NCBI RefSeq assembly: GCF_000003815.2
Contig: NC_049986.1
Span: 17,001,375-17,065,374 of the forward strand
Length of the DNA stretch: 64,000 nt
Source of the DNA: Branchiostoma floridae
Lineage: Eukaryota > Chordata > Leptocardii > Amphioxiformes > Branchiostomatidae
Direction: 5' to 3'
The notes under the pieces are model-generated. The model was not told the origin of the DNA. It saw only the letters and a program-made list of their open reading frames with translations, and made no database searches. Shown piece after piece: positions 1 through 12,967 of this stretch. The position numbers and the translations under genes are program-made. Each line of letters opens with the position of its first letter. Positions within the stretch are counted from its first letter, which is position 1.

Positions 1-1713
1 CTAGTACTGCGTGTGTCCTTCACAGGTTCAAGTCTGCTTCGTTTTAATCCCAGTGCCTGTAGAGCTCTTGCACAGATTCAGATAGCAATCTATCACAGAT
101 GACATATAGAAATGAACTGCACATGCAAAATATGTCTTAAAACATTAGCAATCAACAGTCCACAGCACTAACTTGACCTAAAAGAGTAAGACACCAGTAA
201 AGAAATTGGTTGAAACTTTGAGTGTTGTTTCTAAAAGTCCTGACCAAACTAACTGTGACAGTTTGGAATGCAAAAATGCTTGAATTTATTTTAGAAAAAG
301 GGGTGTGGGTGGCAAGACCTTGGCCCTTAGTACTCCATGGGGCATGGGGCCATTAAAATTTTATAGCTTGTACATAACAGGTTAAATTTCAAGGTGGATT
401 ACTTTACCTGATAAAGTCTCTTACAAAGAATCTCTTTCATGATAAATGTTTGTGAGGAATTTTGTGACACAGATAGGGGTCTTAGTAGACAGGCTTTGTG
501 CACAGGGACAAAGGGAGAGGACTTAGGATCAAGGTTCAGGGGTACCAAGGGGGGTATTAAGTGGTTCTTTGGCTGATATGATATCATTACACATTTATCT
601 TGTCTGTACTCTGAAGAGCTCTATGGTATGAATGGGATAATACTGTAACTGCATTTAAGTTTGTGGGGATTCAATTTTGTGGTAGGGCAAAATGGAGTGT
701 TTGCAAAGGTTTGTGGCAAAATGGTCACTACTAGAAACATGCACATAAAACTACCACAAAAATTTATGCATTTACAGTATATCACTGATGAAAAGCTGTT
801 ACATTGTCATGGTGAAATCAAAGTGGATTTTACATATCAATCAGAAAATTCCCTAAATGTGAATACAGTTTTTACTTGCTATCAACGATGAGTACACATT
901 CATGTATTACAATGTACCAGTTGTTAACATATCACATTTGCAAATACTGAGATTTTACAATAACAGCTGAAAAAAAACAATGCAAACACATGTCATATAT
1001 ACACTCAAAATACAGCCATCTACAGTATTGTGCCCTCTCTGCCCTTGTCAGTGTTAAGGAAGCACCAGGGGGATATTAAGCTATCAAATCTGACAGGACT
1101 GCCACTGATCCATTAATAATATCCACATGCAGAGCTTACATCATTTATTATTCATTACCCTGTACCAGTACATACCCACCTGTGCAACGGTAAACATTCT
1201 TATCAGTGTTACTGTGTTATATAAACTTTGAGGTACTGATTTAAGTGAAAGTAGGGTAGAGTGAAAAATATAACAAAAAGCAATAAATGTGATTACGCAG
1301 CAATTCTGCACTAAAACTTAGTACAAAATTGATAATAAGGGACATTTAGTGTAAGATAAGATGGTAAAAGATATAAAAACAAGATATATCTTCATCTTCA
1401 ATACGAATTACATCATGTACACTGCTGCAGTTATGGCTGATTTAAATTAAAGCAAGGAGGTTGAAAAAGAGAAGGCCTTCCCTTTTCCAACCTCCTTGTT
1501 TAATTATCAAAGCAAAGGCTTTCTGATATATAAGTCACCGACCTTACACTGACAGAAGTAAGCTAGTAAGAATACTTGAAAAAATTGAAGTGATGAGTTC
1601 TTTAAAAATTGTGTATGGTGAATCTTAGCCCTTATCTTGTGACTTAATGGTACATTTAGATTGTTACTGTTGTTGTTGTTGTTGTTTAGAAAGTACATCT
1701 ATTTTATGCTTAC
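1..1713 (-). other. Probable AKNA intron sequence; contains one MITE
   Basis: No exon with good splice sites and a conserved reading frame was found in either strand. The next AKNA exon probably lies beyond the left edge. A MITE copy occupies 641-779, and a (TTG)n-like run lies at 1660-1687. Confidence 0.4.
641..779. mobile_element. MITE, TACTGTAA-family copy a
   Basis: Bounded by TACTGTAACTGCATTTA on the left and TGCATTTACAGTA on the right, which are inverted. The interior carries degraded versions of the 'TTTGTGGGGATT' and 'ACCACAAAAATT' blocks seen in better copies at 12448, 18795 and 27277. Confidence 0.7.
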
Positions 1714-4700
1714 CTGGTCCTCCAAACTTGCTGCCTGTAACAACAGGGCCACTTTCAGACTCTCTCCACTGGCAGTAGCTGTGAGAGTAGGGTCCTCCTC
1801 CCCCTCTCCAACAAATGGGTCAGGCCCATTTCCTGCAGACATTGCTGTCTGGGTCAGTCTACTATGAGAGGGCTGGGGTGGGGACAGGGTAGCTACAAGA
1901 ACAAAGATGAGAAATTGATTATTTTCAAAACACTCTGTCAAATTTATTGAAGGAACATTCTTTGAAAAATGATCAATATTTTTATGGTAATGAAATATAG
2001 CCGGAATCCATTTCAAAAAGATTTCACACAAAGAGCTATTTGAATTTAAGTTTTCTTTAACCACCTGTGTTTTCCCACAACCTTACACAGAAACTGTTAT
2101 CACAAAAGCCAAAAGCTAACACCTGAGACAGCTTGTAACATAACATCTGTAACATATCCCATATTCATAATATGAACATGTACAATATTTAGACAGTGTG
2201 AAAGAGGCATTTAGCCTTGGAAAGCAAGTTCTAAATGCCTATACAATTAAAAAGTCTATACCAGTGATATGAAAAGTACAAGAAACGTCGAGTTGTCCAA
2301 CATGTTGTGACATCATTTCCGAGCCTTGGCAACTTGCTGTATCAATGTAGATCAAGACCTGCTTCAACGCAATCATTCCCATCACAATAGAAAACTCTAA
2401 CTACTGCATCATGATAACAAAGTGAAGCCCTGAAGTGTTGTAACCGACCTGTAACAGCTTGTTCCCCTGTCCTGTCCAGTTGTGCCCGCTGGCTCCGTGG
2501 GATGTCCACCATCTGGATCTTATGTGGCTGTGGGCAGAAATAAGAAATGTTCTCTGGTGAAACGCATGTGTTGTCAATGGAAAATTTATGATGATAAACT
2601 ACAAAACTGTTGTAACATATTAGTCACCAAAGCATCAATAATTAGGCACACAACCACAGAACATCTAAACTGTTACTTGTAAGTGGTACTTGTAGAGAAT
2701 TCTAATTGAAATGTTGCAAGTACATCTCTTAATAGTTATACTAAATCCTGATTAGATTACCAAAATTTGACATGTCAAATTGAAAATGTCATCATCAACA
2801 TACTTAGTAGATGTGAAACATGTCTTGAAATGCTGCAAGATGCACATTAATAAATCAGCATTACAAAAGGTCAAGCTATTCTGTATTCAGTTCATAAAAG
2901 CTCTCCTTTGTAGAAAAATTAATCTTCTGAAAGGTTAGGATGTTGGCTTGTTCCCAAAATAACATCACTGTAACTTCCTGTCATGATTGACTGATTACAT
3001 ATAATACATGTACTAAGTGTTAATCATTACTGTCAATGGTATGAATAATGGTTCTCATGCAATAATTACACCACACAAAATACATCACGCTGAGATATGC
3101 ATCTAAATACAAATGATTATTGATACTAACAGTAGTACTGGTAGGATATATCAAAGGATATGGGTTGCTTTGTAAACAGTATACAGGCTTTCCATTGATA
3201 TAAATAATAATAATTCCCATAATAATTATAATTTGGATCCCCTGGAGACCATGTTGGCGGATAATTGGATTTAGCAATTTGGCATCTTCGTGCAGACGAA
3301 CACTGTTAGAGTGTAATCCAACATGGCGCAGGTGACGTCAAATGAAAAGCCTGTATAGCCCATAGAAGTAGAAAATAACTCGTTACCTGAGGAATAGAGC
3401 CCACAAATGCTGGTGCAGGTTTAGGAGGATCCGAGTACAAGTTGACCTTTGCCCCCAGTCTCAGATGGTCGATGGTCACCTCCGCGAGGGCGTACTTAGC
3501 CAGCAGGTTGTCATATTCCTCCTGTAGTTCTCGGAGCTGCTCCGATGTTTCCGTCTTGCTCTTTACCTCGTCTTTCAGTCGCTGGGACAGCTCCGAGCGA
3601 GAGATGCTCGAGCGCCCGCTACCGTCCAAGTCCAAATCGCTCACAGACGTCTCCGTTTCGGTTCTGTGTTGTGACTTTGACCCTGAGTCTCCACGACTCA
3701 TCCTGTTTCTCCTTCTCCTCTCTCTTAAGGAAGTGTTCTTACTTGGATCAGACTGAGGAGTAGACTGAGAAACACCGAGGATCCTCCCGCTAGAACGGTC
3801 AATCTTAAAGGAAACATTACTCGCCTTCTTGGGACTTTCTGTCGGAGGAGTCCGTTGTGATTTTGGAGGCGAAACTTTTGGCTCGGCTCCGTATGTGGTG
3901 AACCTCGGTCTCAAAATGGCAGCATCCCTCTTCGCTATCTCCGACACTCTCTCATGGAAACCGCTATATGACAAGTCCGAGTCGGGTCTCCTGACTGGAG
4001 TTCTGCTGTCTGAGTCCTCGTCCCTGACAGACTGTACAGAGATGTCAGGTCTTCTACTGTCAGGAGAATTTGGCGTACTTGTTAGGGGAGTCTTGGAAGG
4101 GGGGACCAAATGATCCCCGGAGCTCTGTATGTCTGATACTCTACGATTGGAAGGACTCGGTGTAGAGTTTTTGGAATGATCAAATGTTGGTTGAGGGGTT
4201 TTCTCAAAAGTACTATCTGACGCATTAATAGGAATCACTGTGTCATTTAAGAGTGAGCTGTCTAAAAAAGAATTCCTGGGAAAGCTTTCCTCGCCAACCA
4301 ATCTGCTTACATCCTCTCCAACATCCCCTTCATTTGCATACTGTCCATCATAGCTCCTTGCTGATTGGCTGCCGTACTTTGCTGCAAAGTCATCCAGCCC
4401 TAGAGAGTGGTGCTCAGCGTCTTCACCCCCTAAGGAGAATTCATTCCCTGATCCACCATGCTCCTGTTCCGAGAGATACTGTTCGTACTGATCAGCAGCT
4501 GAATTCTCGAATTCGTTACTCTGGAAGGAAATGTTGTCCCTCGATCTCTCGCCTGAGTTTTCCCTGCTTCTTTCAAATAAGGCACTCCCATGTGAGCCGT
4601 CTTGTAACAGATTCTGCTCTATTGCTTCAAACTCAGCCAGACTGTCCTGTGTTTGTGAACCACCCCGTACCCTCTTAAAGGCCGCAGGTTCGAATCCCAC

Positions 4701-4946
4701 TCCGTAATCTACACCATCTTTCCCGAATTCCTCTTCAGACTGGCCACCATCTCCGTAGTCTATCTCTTCCTTGATGGAATCCTCAAACTCACTCAGATTG
4801 AGAGTAGGTTCATCCGTGAACGGATGCGAATCGTCGAACGTCACATCGCGCTGACGGCCTCCCCGCTGTCTGACCGGCTCGTCATCGTCCAGTAGAATCC
4901 CCTGGTCGTCCAGTAACAGTTCCTTCTTACCGCCCCTGTGTGCCAT
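1714..4946 (-). CDS. AKNA: AKNA-like microtubule-organisation protein, 5' part (partial)
   Basis: Coding exons read right to left: 4946-3387 (520 codons), 2527-2449, 1892-1714; the gene continues past the left edge. Exon 1 ends CAG|GTAACG, exon 2 runs from an AG acceptor to ACAG|GTCGGT, and exon 3 ends CCAG|GTAAGC; phases 0, 1 and 0 join without a shift. The N-terminal ~450 residues are acidic and Ser-rich, probably disordered, with a basic stretch (RERRRRNR). A short coiled coil then leads into the conserved LRLGAKVNLYSDPPKP motif (about residues 495-511) typical of AKNA-domain proteins, and exon 2 continues it (PHKIQMVDIPRSQRAQLDRT). Vertebrate AKNA sits at centrosomal subdistal appendages and organises microtubules. 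The start is the ATG at 4946 in an ACATGG context. AKNAD1 is a related alternative. The family call is from the recalled motif, not a search. Confidence 0.72.
3222..3355. mobile_element. Palindromic repeat family (CCATGTTGG), copy 1
   Basis: About 130 bp sharing ordered blocks with 43921-44050: an AT-rich start (TAATTATAATTTG), CCATGTTGGCGG, TAATTGGATT, then AATCCAACATGG and AAATGAAAAG. CCATGTTGG and CCAACATGG are inverted, so a hairpin is possible. It lies about 30 bp downstream of the AKNA exon donor on the minus strand and accounts for the tail of the long open frame there. Confidence 0.65.
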
Positions 4947-5171
4947 GTTTTCTTTTCCGCATGCTTGACTCAGTCAGAGTTGCACTTCAAATTCCCCTCA
5001 TATTGAAACATGCAGGCTCTTATGGCTGTACTTGGCTGTATAAAGGCACTCCTGTGTGTGTTCCGCCCAGGCTTTTGTTCTAGTGCTCTCATGCATACCT
5101 TCCGTTTTTAAAAACTAACCAAGTGGGTCAAAGGTCATAGGCCTACATCCCCGTCTCCACCTAAAGCATAC
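4947..5171 (-). other. AKNA: 5' UTR part of AKNA-like exon 2
   Basis: On the minus strand a good acceptor (pyrimidine-rich run ending TTCCAG at 5177-5172) precedes 5171, and no splice donor separates it from the ATG at 4946. The first coding exon therefore probably starts at 5171 with about 225 nt of 5' UTR. Confidence 0.55.
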
Positions 5172-8100
5172 CTGGAACGATAACAAAGGAAAACAATGGA
5201 TTATTCAATAATAGCAATGATAACACACAATCAGTTATATATGAAGACAAGTCCCCATGGATCTGTTTCATTACATTAGCACATGATGTATACAAAACAC
5301 TTCTTATCTGCTATATAAAGAATCTATCTTGATATATGACATTGCTCTTTGACATTTATGTTCTACTTCTAGACAACACAAAGCACGTAAAAACCATACT
5401 GTAAAAATCATAATCTGTCTCTACCAAACTGTGATAGTAGCTTACAGCATTGTTGGGGTTCAAATCATAATGTGATAATCATGTGATGAATTCTAAAGAT
5501 TCTGCTAACATGGCTAAAATCAGCTACATCTTATCTCTTGGGAGGGTGTGTGTGGAAAGGCAAGGGTTTAGGATTCACGGAAGGTTTAAAGGTTGATAAT
5601 TTGAGCTTAACTCATCGATGTATCTGGGTATGAACTATGCAAACCTAGAACTAGTGACTTAATCTGAACAGTAACAGAAATCGCATTTTGATTGGTCCAT
5701 ATACCACAAAAGACATGTACTATGTATGCAAATATAAATAAAGATAATTGAGTATATTTGTCAAAGGCTTTCCTTAAAACCAATTTATACTCATATTATT
5801 AGTGTGCCTACCTTACAATTACTTAACTTAGTTATAGTATAAGTTATTTAGTATGGTTTATTAGTAATCTAGTATGGTACTTTACCTCAAGGACATGAAT
5901 GCAATGAGCCTAAACACACAAACTGTGACGATTTTATATACATTGTATTACATTTTAACTTGCTTTAAGGTACAGTTACTACCTACAGTAACAGGAATGT
6001 GTCCTGGTATAGAATAGTAACAGTTGGATCGGTTGTTGACGTTTGTGTTTTTCGTCAGTAGCGCCAATATAATCCCATGACTTTTGCATGGTCCTAGTCA
6101 CCTTTCAACAACCCATTCACTAAAAGGCCCTAATCATTAGTAATGAGCAAAAAATGGCCTGTATCCTAGCAGAGATACCCACTTGTTGCTAACACTAACA
6201 GCTTGTTCAATATAGAGAAGTGTGACACATTACGGGGTCAAATGGCTGATCTAAATTTAAAAGACAAATGAAAAATGTGGCAAATTGACCCCCTTCTAAA
6301 ATTAATCATTCATTTTTTCCAAAAGAACTTTGCAAGATACACTCATTGTACTTCAAATTTCACATGCTACATGTGTGTTTAGTGTGTATACTACAATTGT
6401 TCCTTGTCATATCAAAGTGAACCAACGTTACCACTCAAGAACCCACTTATAACAGTTGGACATATTGTCAGTTGGCGAAAGCAAACACGAGCACAGTTTG
6501 TATGTAAACACAGGAGCAGTAACTAATCTGTGTTGACATAACTAACTACAGTTTAGAAGGGGGTCTGCAATATACAAGTAGGGCAACACTCAATACTATA
6601 AACATGTAAACTGTGATCAACACAGAGGGTCTTACTTGCTCTCAGTTCAGTACATGATGATAATAATATACTGTATCCGAGATAGGCAAAGATTTAAAAT
6701 TTATGATACTTATACTATAGTAATAGACATTCAAAATTTGCAAACAGGCTCGCAATTTAAACACTTGAATATATGCACTAGGAACAACTTATATCGTCAA
6801 ATAAAAAGCCAAAACTAAACATAGTATAATTTCAACAGGTTTTGCTACAAGTAACTAACTACAACTTTCATTTTTTTTACCACTTTTGTTAGCTTTAATC
6901 TAAAGTTTAAGATTCCAAACAATTTAAAGTAAGCATTTTAAATTATTCATGCCTTCTTACTCTTAGTACTGCTGTTTGTTATTTTGCAGGCAAAAACAAA
7001 CATTTCTCTTGTAATAGTATCTGTACCTGAACTGGATACAGGCTAAACGGTAAAACCGCCTTTTATATCTAGTTATGAAGAAAGATACTAGTAGTACTAG
7101 TACCAGCTTTGCACGCTCGTGGTAACAGCTGGCCACATTACAATTCATGAAAAGACACATCAGTACTAGTATTGTTCACAATTCAATATAAAGAAGAGGC
7201 TTTCTGTGTTTGATGATAACAAAATAACACATTCTGAATGTTGTAAAAAAAACACTTAAAACGTTACAAGTAAAAGTCAACTGTCTGCTCTTCTTTGGGG
7301 GGCTGGAGAAAGAAAAACGAATTTCTGTCATTTTCTACACTTTCTTTGTATTTTTTAGTACTATACATAGTAGCAAACAAACTATAAAATGACAGCTAGT
7401 TCTAGTTTCTGTATCTGCCCAACTGTTGCATGCAGAGGTGCACAGAAAATTGCTTAAAGTCCCGTACAACATACAATTGTGCACCTACCCAACAGAACTT
7501 CTTAAAGATAATTTAAAGAAGACTGTAACCATGCACATGACTGTGCATGTGTACCAAGTGTGTACCCAACACACACCCAGCCCTAGATACGTCCACATGT
7601 TTAACATTCTGGTCAGACCTGGAGTCTGTGTTGTCAGCCGACTGTCAACAGTCCGTGTGGCATGTCTGCAAATAATGCACACAGCGCTATCCTAGCCTGG
7701 AGGGATGTATCTCTGGCAACAGGAATCTGTCACTCATGGTGCTTACACTCAACACAACTGTCCAACATTACTAGTCTACAGATCTTAGAGTCTATTATTA
7801 GAGAAGAACATGCACAACCTTTTGGAAGTACATTTGTAAAAGGTCATCTCATTCTGGATATAGAATTAGAACTTGGAGTTAGAGAAGCCATGAAAAACAT
7901 GACACAGTCTTCGTTCAAAGGTTCCAGATGGCTTGGCAGCCAACAAGTGATCATCCAACCTGACATAGCTATAATTTTCTCTTGTCTTGGTTCATGATAA
8001 TTTTAATTCGCCTTATCTAGATCTATGTGAACAATTTTTCAAGAAAAATTGATCATATAATTTACGACTTTGTGCTGCTTGGCACAAAAAAAGTTCTTTT

Positions 8101-9280
8101 CTTTGAATGTTCACTTGAGAATGCCAAGCTGTCTGACAAAGAACTTGACAAATTGATACAATAACTCAGCCTACCATTGCTACCCAGATACTAAAGTGGC
8201 ATACCATGTAATCATGTTAAACTTGCCAAGACATTCAGAAAGTCTGAGACCTACATTTCACAACAGCGAAAGAATAATTATTCAGTTCCTATGGCAATAA
8301 CAGTCAAAAGTGGGTCAAAATCTGCATAAGAGGCAAAAGAACAACTTATTATTTACAAGGACTTAGGTGTATAGAAGGTACACTCTATACACATTGAAAT
8401 TTATTACAAAATGTAACAAAGTGCAAGGAAAAAGAACAAAAATGTAAATGTGAAATGGTTGAAGCTCTGAACAGGATTTATCATGTCTCTACGCTTCAGT
8501 AATTTTGACCAGTGCAAGAGACAGTAGTTACTGTTTGAATAAGTGACCTGATATTTGCCTATGAATATATTTACTATGTAAATAGTATGATCACTACACA
8601 ATACAGCGTTGTCCTAAATGCAAATATACTACTTTTAAGTCTCAACTTCTAATTGTTTAATCGTTTACACATATAGCATTCAAGAATTTTGGTTAGAATT
8701 AAAAAAGGATTGCATGCACTTGTGACAATTTATCAAGATCAAAAAGCAGCAGAAGAAAATGGCCTCTTTTTTTTGTCATGTCCAACAATTGATTTCTGAG
8801 ATTCTGGTATGACTAGGATCAGTCAGGGTAATCAAAAAATGAGTTGAACCCATTTTACTTCAACATATTTTTCTGCATGATAAAAGCACGAAACCCACTT
8901 ATTGACTGAAGCTAAGACTTTAAAGTCTTAAGTACAATCATCATTGTTAAAGCATACATTTTAGCTACATTCTAAACATCTGTGTATGATGATTCTAGTG
9001 CGCCCCCCTCCCCAACTCCGACTACTCGGGCAGAGTGCGGAAGTGAGATTTAAACTTTGCTATAATCTCATCAAATTTGTCCCTCCATTGCTGAGAAGCT
9101 GTTGCTCACGTTGGCAGATATGCCTGTAGTATGTTGATGATTATAGGAGTGAGAAAGTTGCTCCGATCCTAGCAGAAGGAACCACAAAGATGCGGATCAA
9201 AATCGTCAACAAAGCAGGAACGCACCTGCATACGACGCTTCTAAAAATCTGTGCAACAAAAATCACTCAAACTTCCTTAC
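5172..9280 (-). other. Probable intron 1 of AKNA-like gene; no other gene seen
   Basis: AT-rich noncoding sequence. Short ORFs here show no recognisable domain and no splice-supported coding potential. Confidence 0.4.
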
Positions 9281-9440
9281 CTGGGCGAGATGTGAAGACT
9301 TAGTTGTTGCCTAAACAATCAGACACTCGAGGGGAGTTTTGGTATAAACACCGGAAGCTGAAAATTTCGCCCCTAGAAGTATGAAAAAGTCACAACGAAC
9401 GTAAACGTAAACGTGCCCACTTTCAAATTAGCATTCAAAA
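9281..9440 (-). other. Candidate noncoding first exon/promoter of AKNA-like gene
   Basis: A strong minus-strand donor CCCAG|GTAAGG ends an exon at 9281. The sequence upstream of it (9281-9440) is richer in CpG than its surroundings. It is the only convincing upstream partner I see for the acceptor at 5172, giving a ~4.1-kb first intron. The start site is not defined by sequence alone; cDNA or CAGE would settle it. Confidence 0.35.
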
Positions 9441-9544
9441 TGGCTGCCCAGCCTCGTTTTCGACGCTTCTTTAGCGTACATGCAGTTCAGATCAAAACAG
9501 GCAGAGGACAGTTAAGCACGGTGATGCGGTCAAGTCAGGCATTA

Positions 9545-9691
9545 GTGCTTGTTAATCTCCAACCAGATCCACGGTGCGTAATGTATAGTATCAAACTTAC
9601 CATTTGACTCCCTTAGCCGGTTATACTCCCTGGCCAGCTTTGATACTATCTTATGGCACGGTAGGATCTGCTTGGAGATTAAGTGCTTGTT
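9545..9691. mobile_element. Palindromic MITE (TTAATCTCC termini) with target duplication
   Basis: The left arm (TTAATCTCCAACCAGATCC) is the imperfect reverse complement of the right arm (GGATCTGCTTGGAGATTAA), and the pairing continues for about 45 bp. A direct repeat GTGCTTG flanks the element at 9545-9551 and 9683-9689, as expected for a target-site duplication. A second copy lies at 61071-61247. Confidence 0.7.
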
Positions 9692-12447
9692 ACCTAACAT
9701 CATTGTTGTTATGTAGACAGCTTGGCTTTTGGTAATTGTAAAGATTAATAGACAGGAAACCAAAAAAATCCGAAGTCATCAAAATGACATTTAGAATTGT
9801 TTTTGATTTTCAAAAATTTCTTTGCAAGTAATCAAACTAATCAACTCACCTCACGATACAACCAGCAGAGACAACCAATCGTAAAAAGTGCATTTTTCAG
9901 ACCAATGACAGGCCAGGATTCCCTCGAGCTCAGCAGGTGACAGGTGGCAATATTCGGCGTGTGAGGAAGGTGACTTCAATACCGTGCGGCTTCTTGTCTT
10001 GAAGGACAACAAAAACTCGACTTTTGACTGGGTGACATTGCCACTGTGAGTAGATCATGTGAAACTTTCTACGACCTAACAATGCACGGGTAAACTCACC
10101 CCATAGACCCTGTGAGAATTTGGTCACGCGCCACCAACTGAACCTCACTGTCAACGGACGGGAACGCACTAACATGTCCGCACTCTCGGACTTGCCTCAG
10201 ATTATCTCTAAATGGTAACATCGTGCAGTTTTCACCAGTGTCTTTATAAGAAATTTACCAACAATTTGACATACTACTAGTAGTAAATTGCTACTTGTTG
10301 CCATTTTGAGAACTTTTTTGTTGGCGTAAATTGCACAAGACTATATCGACCAAACTCTCACAGGAGTCTGCCTTGACAAGATCATGTGAAACTTTGCCCG
10401 ACCTAATGATGGCAACTACATCAAAGCTTTCAGCAAAACGTTAGCCTGGATGTCTCTTTCATAATTGTCTGTGATTCATTGCAGTGATCGACAGATGTTC
10501 ACGCTGGGAAGAACTTCTCACTCTAGCAGCTTCCACCATTCAGAGATAAACGTTTCAGAGATAAACGTTAACACCAGGTACGGGCACGGGATCTTGTTGC
10601 TGCCGTTAAGTCCGGATTTCGACAACGGTATCACTACTCATGGCGGGTAGACAAATCACGAGGCTTATAAAGTGCCTAGACTGAGACCGCCATGGCTCCA
10701 TGCCCAGAACGGTCGATGTTCGTGTGTGCGCCCTGCCAGAGGACAGTGTAAGCAGTGTTAAAATCATTCTAACCTCCTTACCAACTTTTCCGTACAGCAT
10801 TGACCGTCATTCGTAGAGAAAGCCGTTTTATTCAATTTTTAGCGTTGAGGTGACCAAATTCTGCGTAATTGTGTTCCTCGACTTTATACCTAGGATGTTC
10901 TTCTGAATTTTGCATAAGTCAAAGCGTTATCAGAATATCCAAAGCCATGAAAACTCCTATTTAACTACCTTTTATTATCATCATTTTCAAACATGTATCA
11001 AGCCATTACCGTACAGGACTCACGATTTCTAGCGCTAAAAGTTTCCTGTTTTGTCTTCACACTTAAGAGGTCTTTTGTTCTCACCAACAGCCGTTTTTGT
11101 TTCACGTGTCATGCTTCCGTTCTTGTACAAGAGTGCTGAACAGTTTTAGCAAATGTTGACAATGTCGGTGTATTCGGTGTTGAGGTAGCTTAGGGTCTTT
11201 TGTACTTGAAGTCCTGTGGAAAGTTCGCTGCTGAAGGTTTAGGCTGACGTTCGAGACACTTCATATCACGCACTAACACAGCCACGCACATACCGTAGAA
11301 GCACACAGACCACACATTAGCATCTAACACTTGCACTTTGCATATTAACGTCTACTTCCACCACCCAGCACAGTAACGTATTAATACACTGACACTTTAG
11401 GAACAAATGTCTGAGCCTTTCAAAAGCAGCAAAATTAATTCCATGGGCCTTAAAGTACGGAAGGCTTCAGGTTGCCTCCGCCAATGCACAGACGATATCA
11501 GCATTTACTAATTCTGAACTGATGGCCACTTTTGTCAAAGAATGAAGGTGAAATACGTGAATACACGAGCTTTGAGAGCAAAGGTATTTTTTTCTCAAAT
11601 TAGGTCTTTTATATATATATTTGTAAGATTTGCTAAGAAGTCGTCAGTTGTGTACTTCAGCAATGATGTTGCGTAGACTATTTTCTTATTTTGGCATGTA
11701 AAGATGAAGTATCGCTAGCTTAGTTCTTGTTCGTGACCTTTGTAGAAAGTGTTAAGCCTGAGCATGTGAAAAATGATATGGTAACCTTGCCTACATGTAC
11801 CTACATGTAAATGTTACGTAGTCCTTTGCCTTGGTCGAATTTACTACCATCATGCGCACTTCGTGTACCCGTTTTCAGTATTTGTATGTAAATATAGTGT
11901 AGATAGACGACGGCAGTGTGTTGTTGTCAGACTGGAGTGACTGAAAATAAATATTTGTTTTTGTGTCAATTCATTTAGATTACAGTGACAGTGAATAAAA
12001 GTCTTTTGCTCTCACTTAGCCTTCATAATTCTTCTGTTTCTTGACATTATTGTACAAGAGTGGCCACATTGTCCTAGAATGGCAGCAAAACACTTGACTG
12101 CATTTATGTTGAGTGCTATGAGAGCAAATGTCTTCTTTTTTTTCAGAAATCGGCTTTATTAGTATATTAATTCGTAATCTTCGATTGTTAAATCGATATT
12201 GAATATCATAGATGCAGTTTTACTGCAAATTTCAGCGCTAGGGTACTGCTACACCTAAGAAATCGAAGAAACTGTAAGCTGGGGTCAACTGTTACATGTC
12301 ACATTTTTGGGGTAATTTACTCTTGTACTGATGGTCATTTTGAATGCCAGAATGATTTCATTCCCTGAGTCTTAATGGAACCCAGTCCATTTTCCACCAT
12401 TTATCTTTCGTGTACAATATTTTTTATGTACTTGAAAAAAGACAGTT
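9692..12447. other. Intergenic, no gene seen
   Basis: Short ORFs only. A block around 'GATCATGTGAAACTTT' occurs twice (about 10053-10090 and 10380-10412), which suggests a diverged dispersed repeat. No RNA gene was recognised. Confidence 0.5.
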
Positions 12448-12582
12448 GCTACAGTACCATGCACTGTAGTATCTTACTGACATGGAAAATGTTCGCGGTG
12501 GTTTTAAGTTCGCGGTGAAGTGGCCACCGCGAAAACCGCGAACATCAAACCACCGAGAAAGTTTTCTGGATTTACAGTAATT
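12448..12582. mobile_element. MITE, TACTGTAA-family copy b
   Basis: A near-palindrome with GTTCGCGGTGG and CCACCGCGAA blocks in opposite orientation, ending in TTTACAGTAA. The same blocks recur in copies at 18795-18997 and 27277-27491. Confidence 0.7.
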
Positions 12583-12770
12583 CGTGCTGAACTAGTCATT
12601 ACCTCAAGGAGTTTGAGTTCTACGGACACCTGTTTTTATCGTTTGCAGCGATGAAGCGGTATTTTTTAAGCATTTCTTCAGTATTGTTTTTAAATGACTA
12701 CTTTGATATTTGGAAGGACGCGTCCCGACGTTGCTCCGAAGTGTCCCAAGAAAAGGGACATGTTTATCTA

Positions 12771-12778
12771 TGACGTCA
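12771..12778. promoter_or_regulatory. CRE-like palindrome TGACGTCA
   Basis: A perfect 8-bp CRE/ATF site, 28 bp from a ZNF143/STAF-like CCCACAATGC (reverse strand, 12806-12817). The pair lies just upstream of a plus-strand splice donor at 12968, which is typical promoter architecture. I infer the ZDHHC23 promoter. Confidence 0.45.
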
Positions 12779-12817
12779 TCCTCGTGTCGGGGAAGACCTG
12801 CTAGTGCATTGTGGGTA

Positions 12818-12967
12818 TTAGCAGTCACAGCCAAGACAACGTGAAGCTGGGTGAAAAGGCTAGAAAATGTCTTAAAATTGGGGTAATCATCAAGATATTG
12901 AGAATTAAGGGGCTTCGGAACAGCCCTAGATTCTTCAGACACCAACGAACTATGCAAAGATGACATG
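12818..12967 (+). other. ZDHHC23: Candidate noncoding first exon of ZDHHC23-like gene
   Basis: Ends GACATG|GTAAGT, a near-perfect donor, directly downstream of the CRE and STAF-like sites. Joined to the acceptor at 18547 it gives only a tiny upstream ORF, so translation would start at the ATG at 18562. The transcription start is not determined. Confidence 0.4.

Noticed and set aside
4675-4710. tRNA B-box-like GGTTCGAATCC
   Set aside because: It lies in the AKNA coding exon, has no A-box at the right distance and no cloverleaf.
9413-9607. Plus-strand 64-codon frame starting near an upstream CpG-rich patch
   Set aside because: Its second half runs into a MITE and no homologue or splice continuation is evident.
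12604-12966. 120-codon minus-strand frame
   Set aside because: It overlaps the inferred plus-strand promoter/first exon, has no recognisable domain and no splice support.
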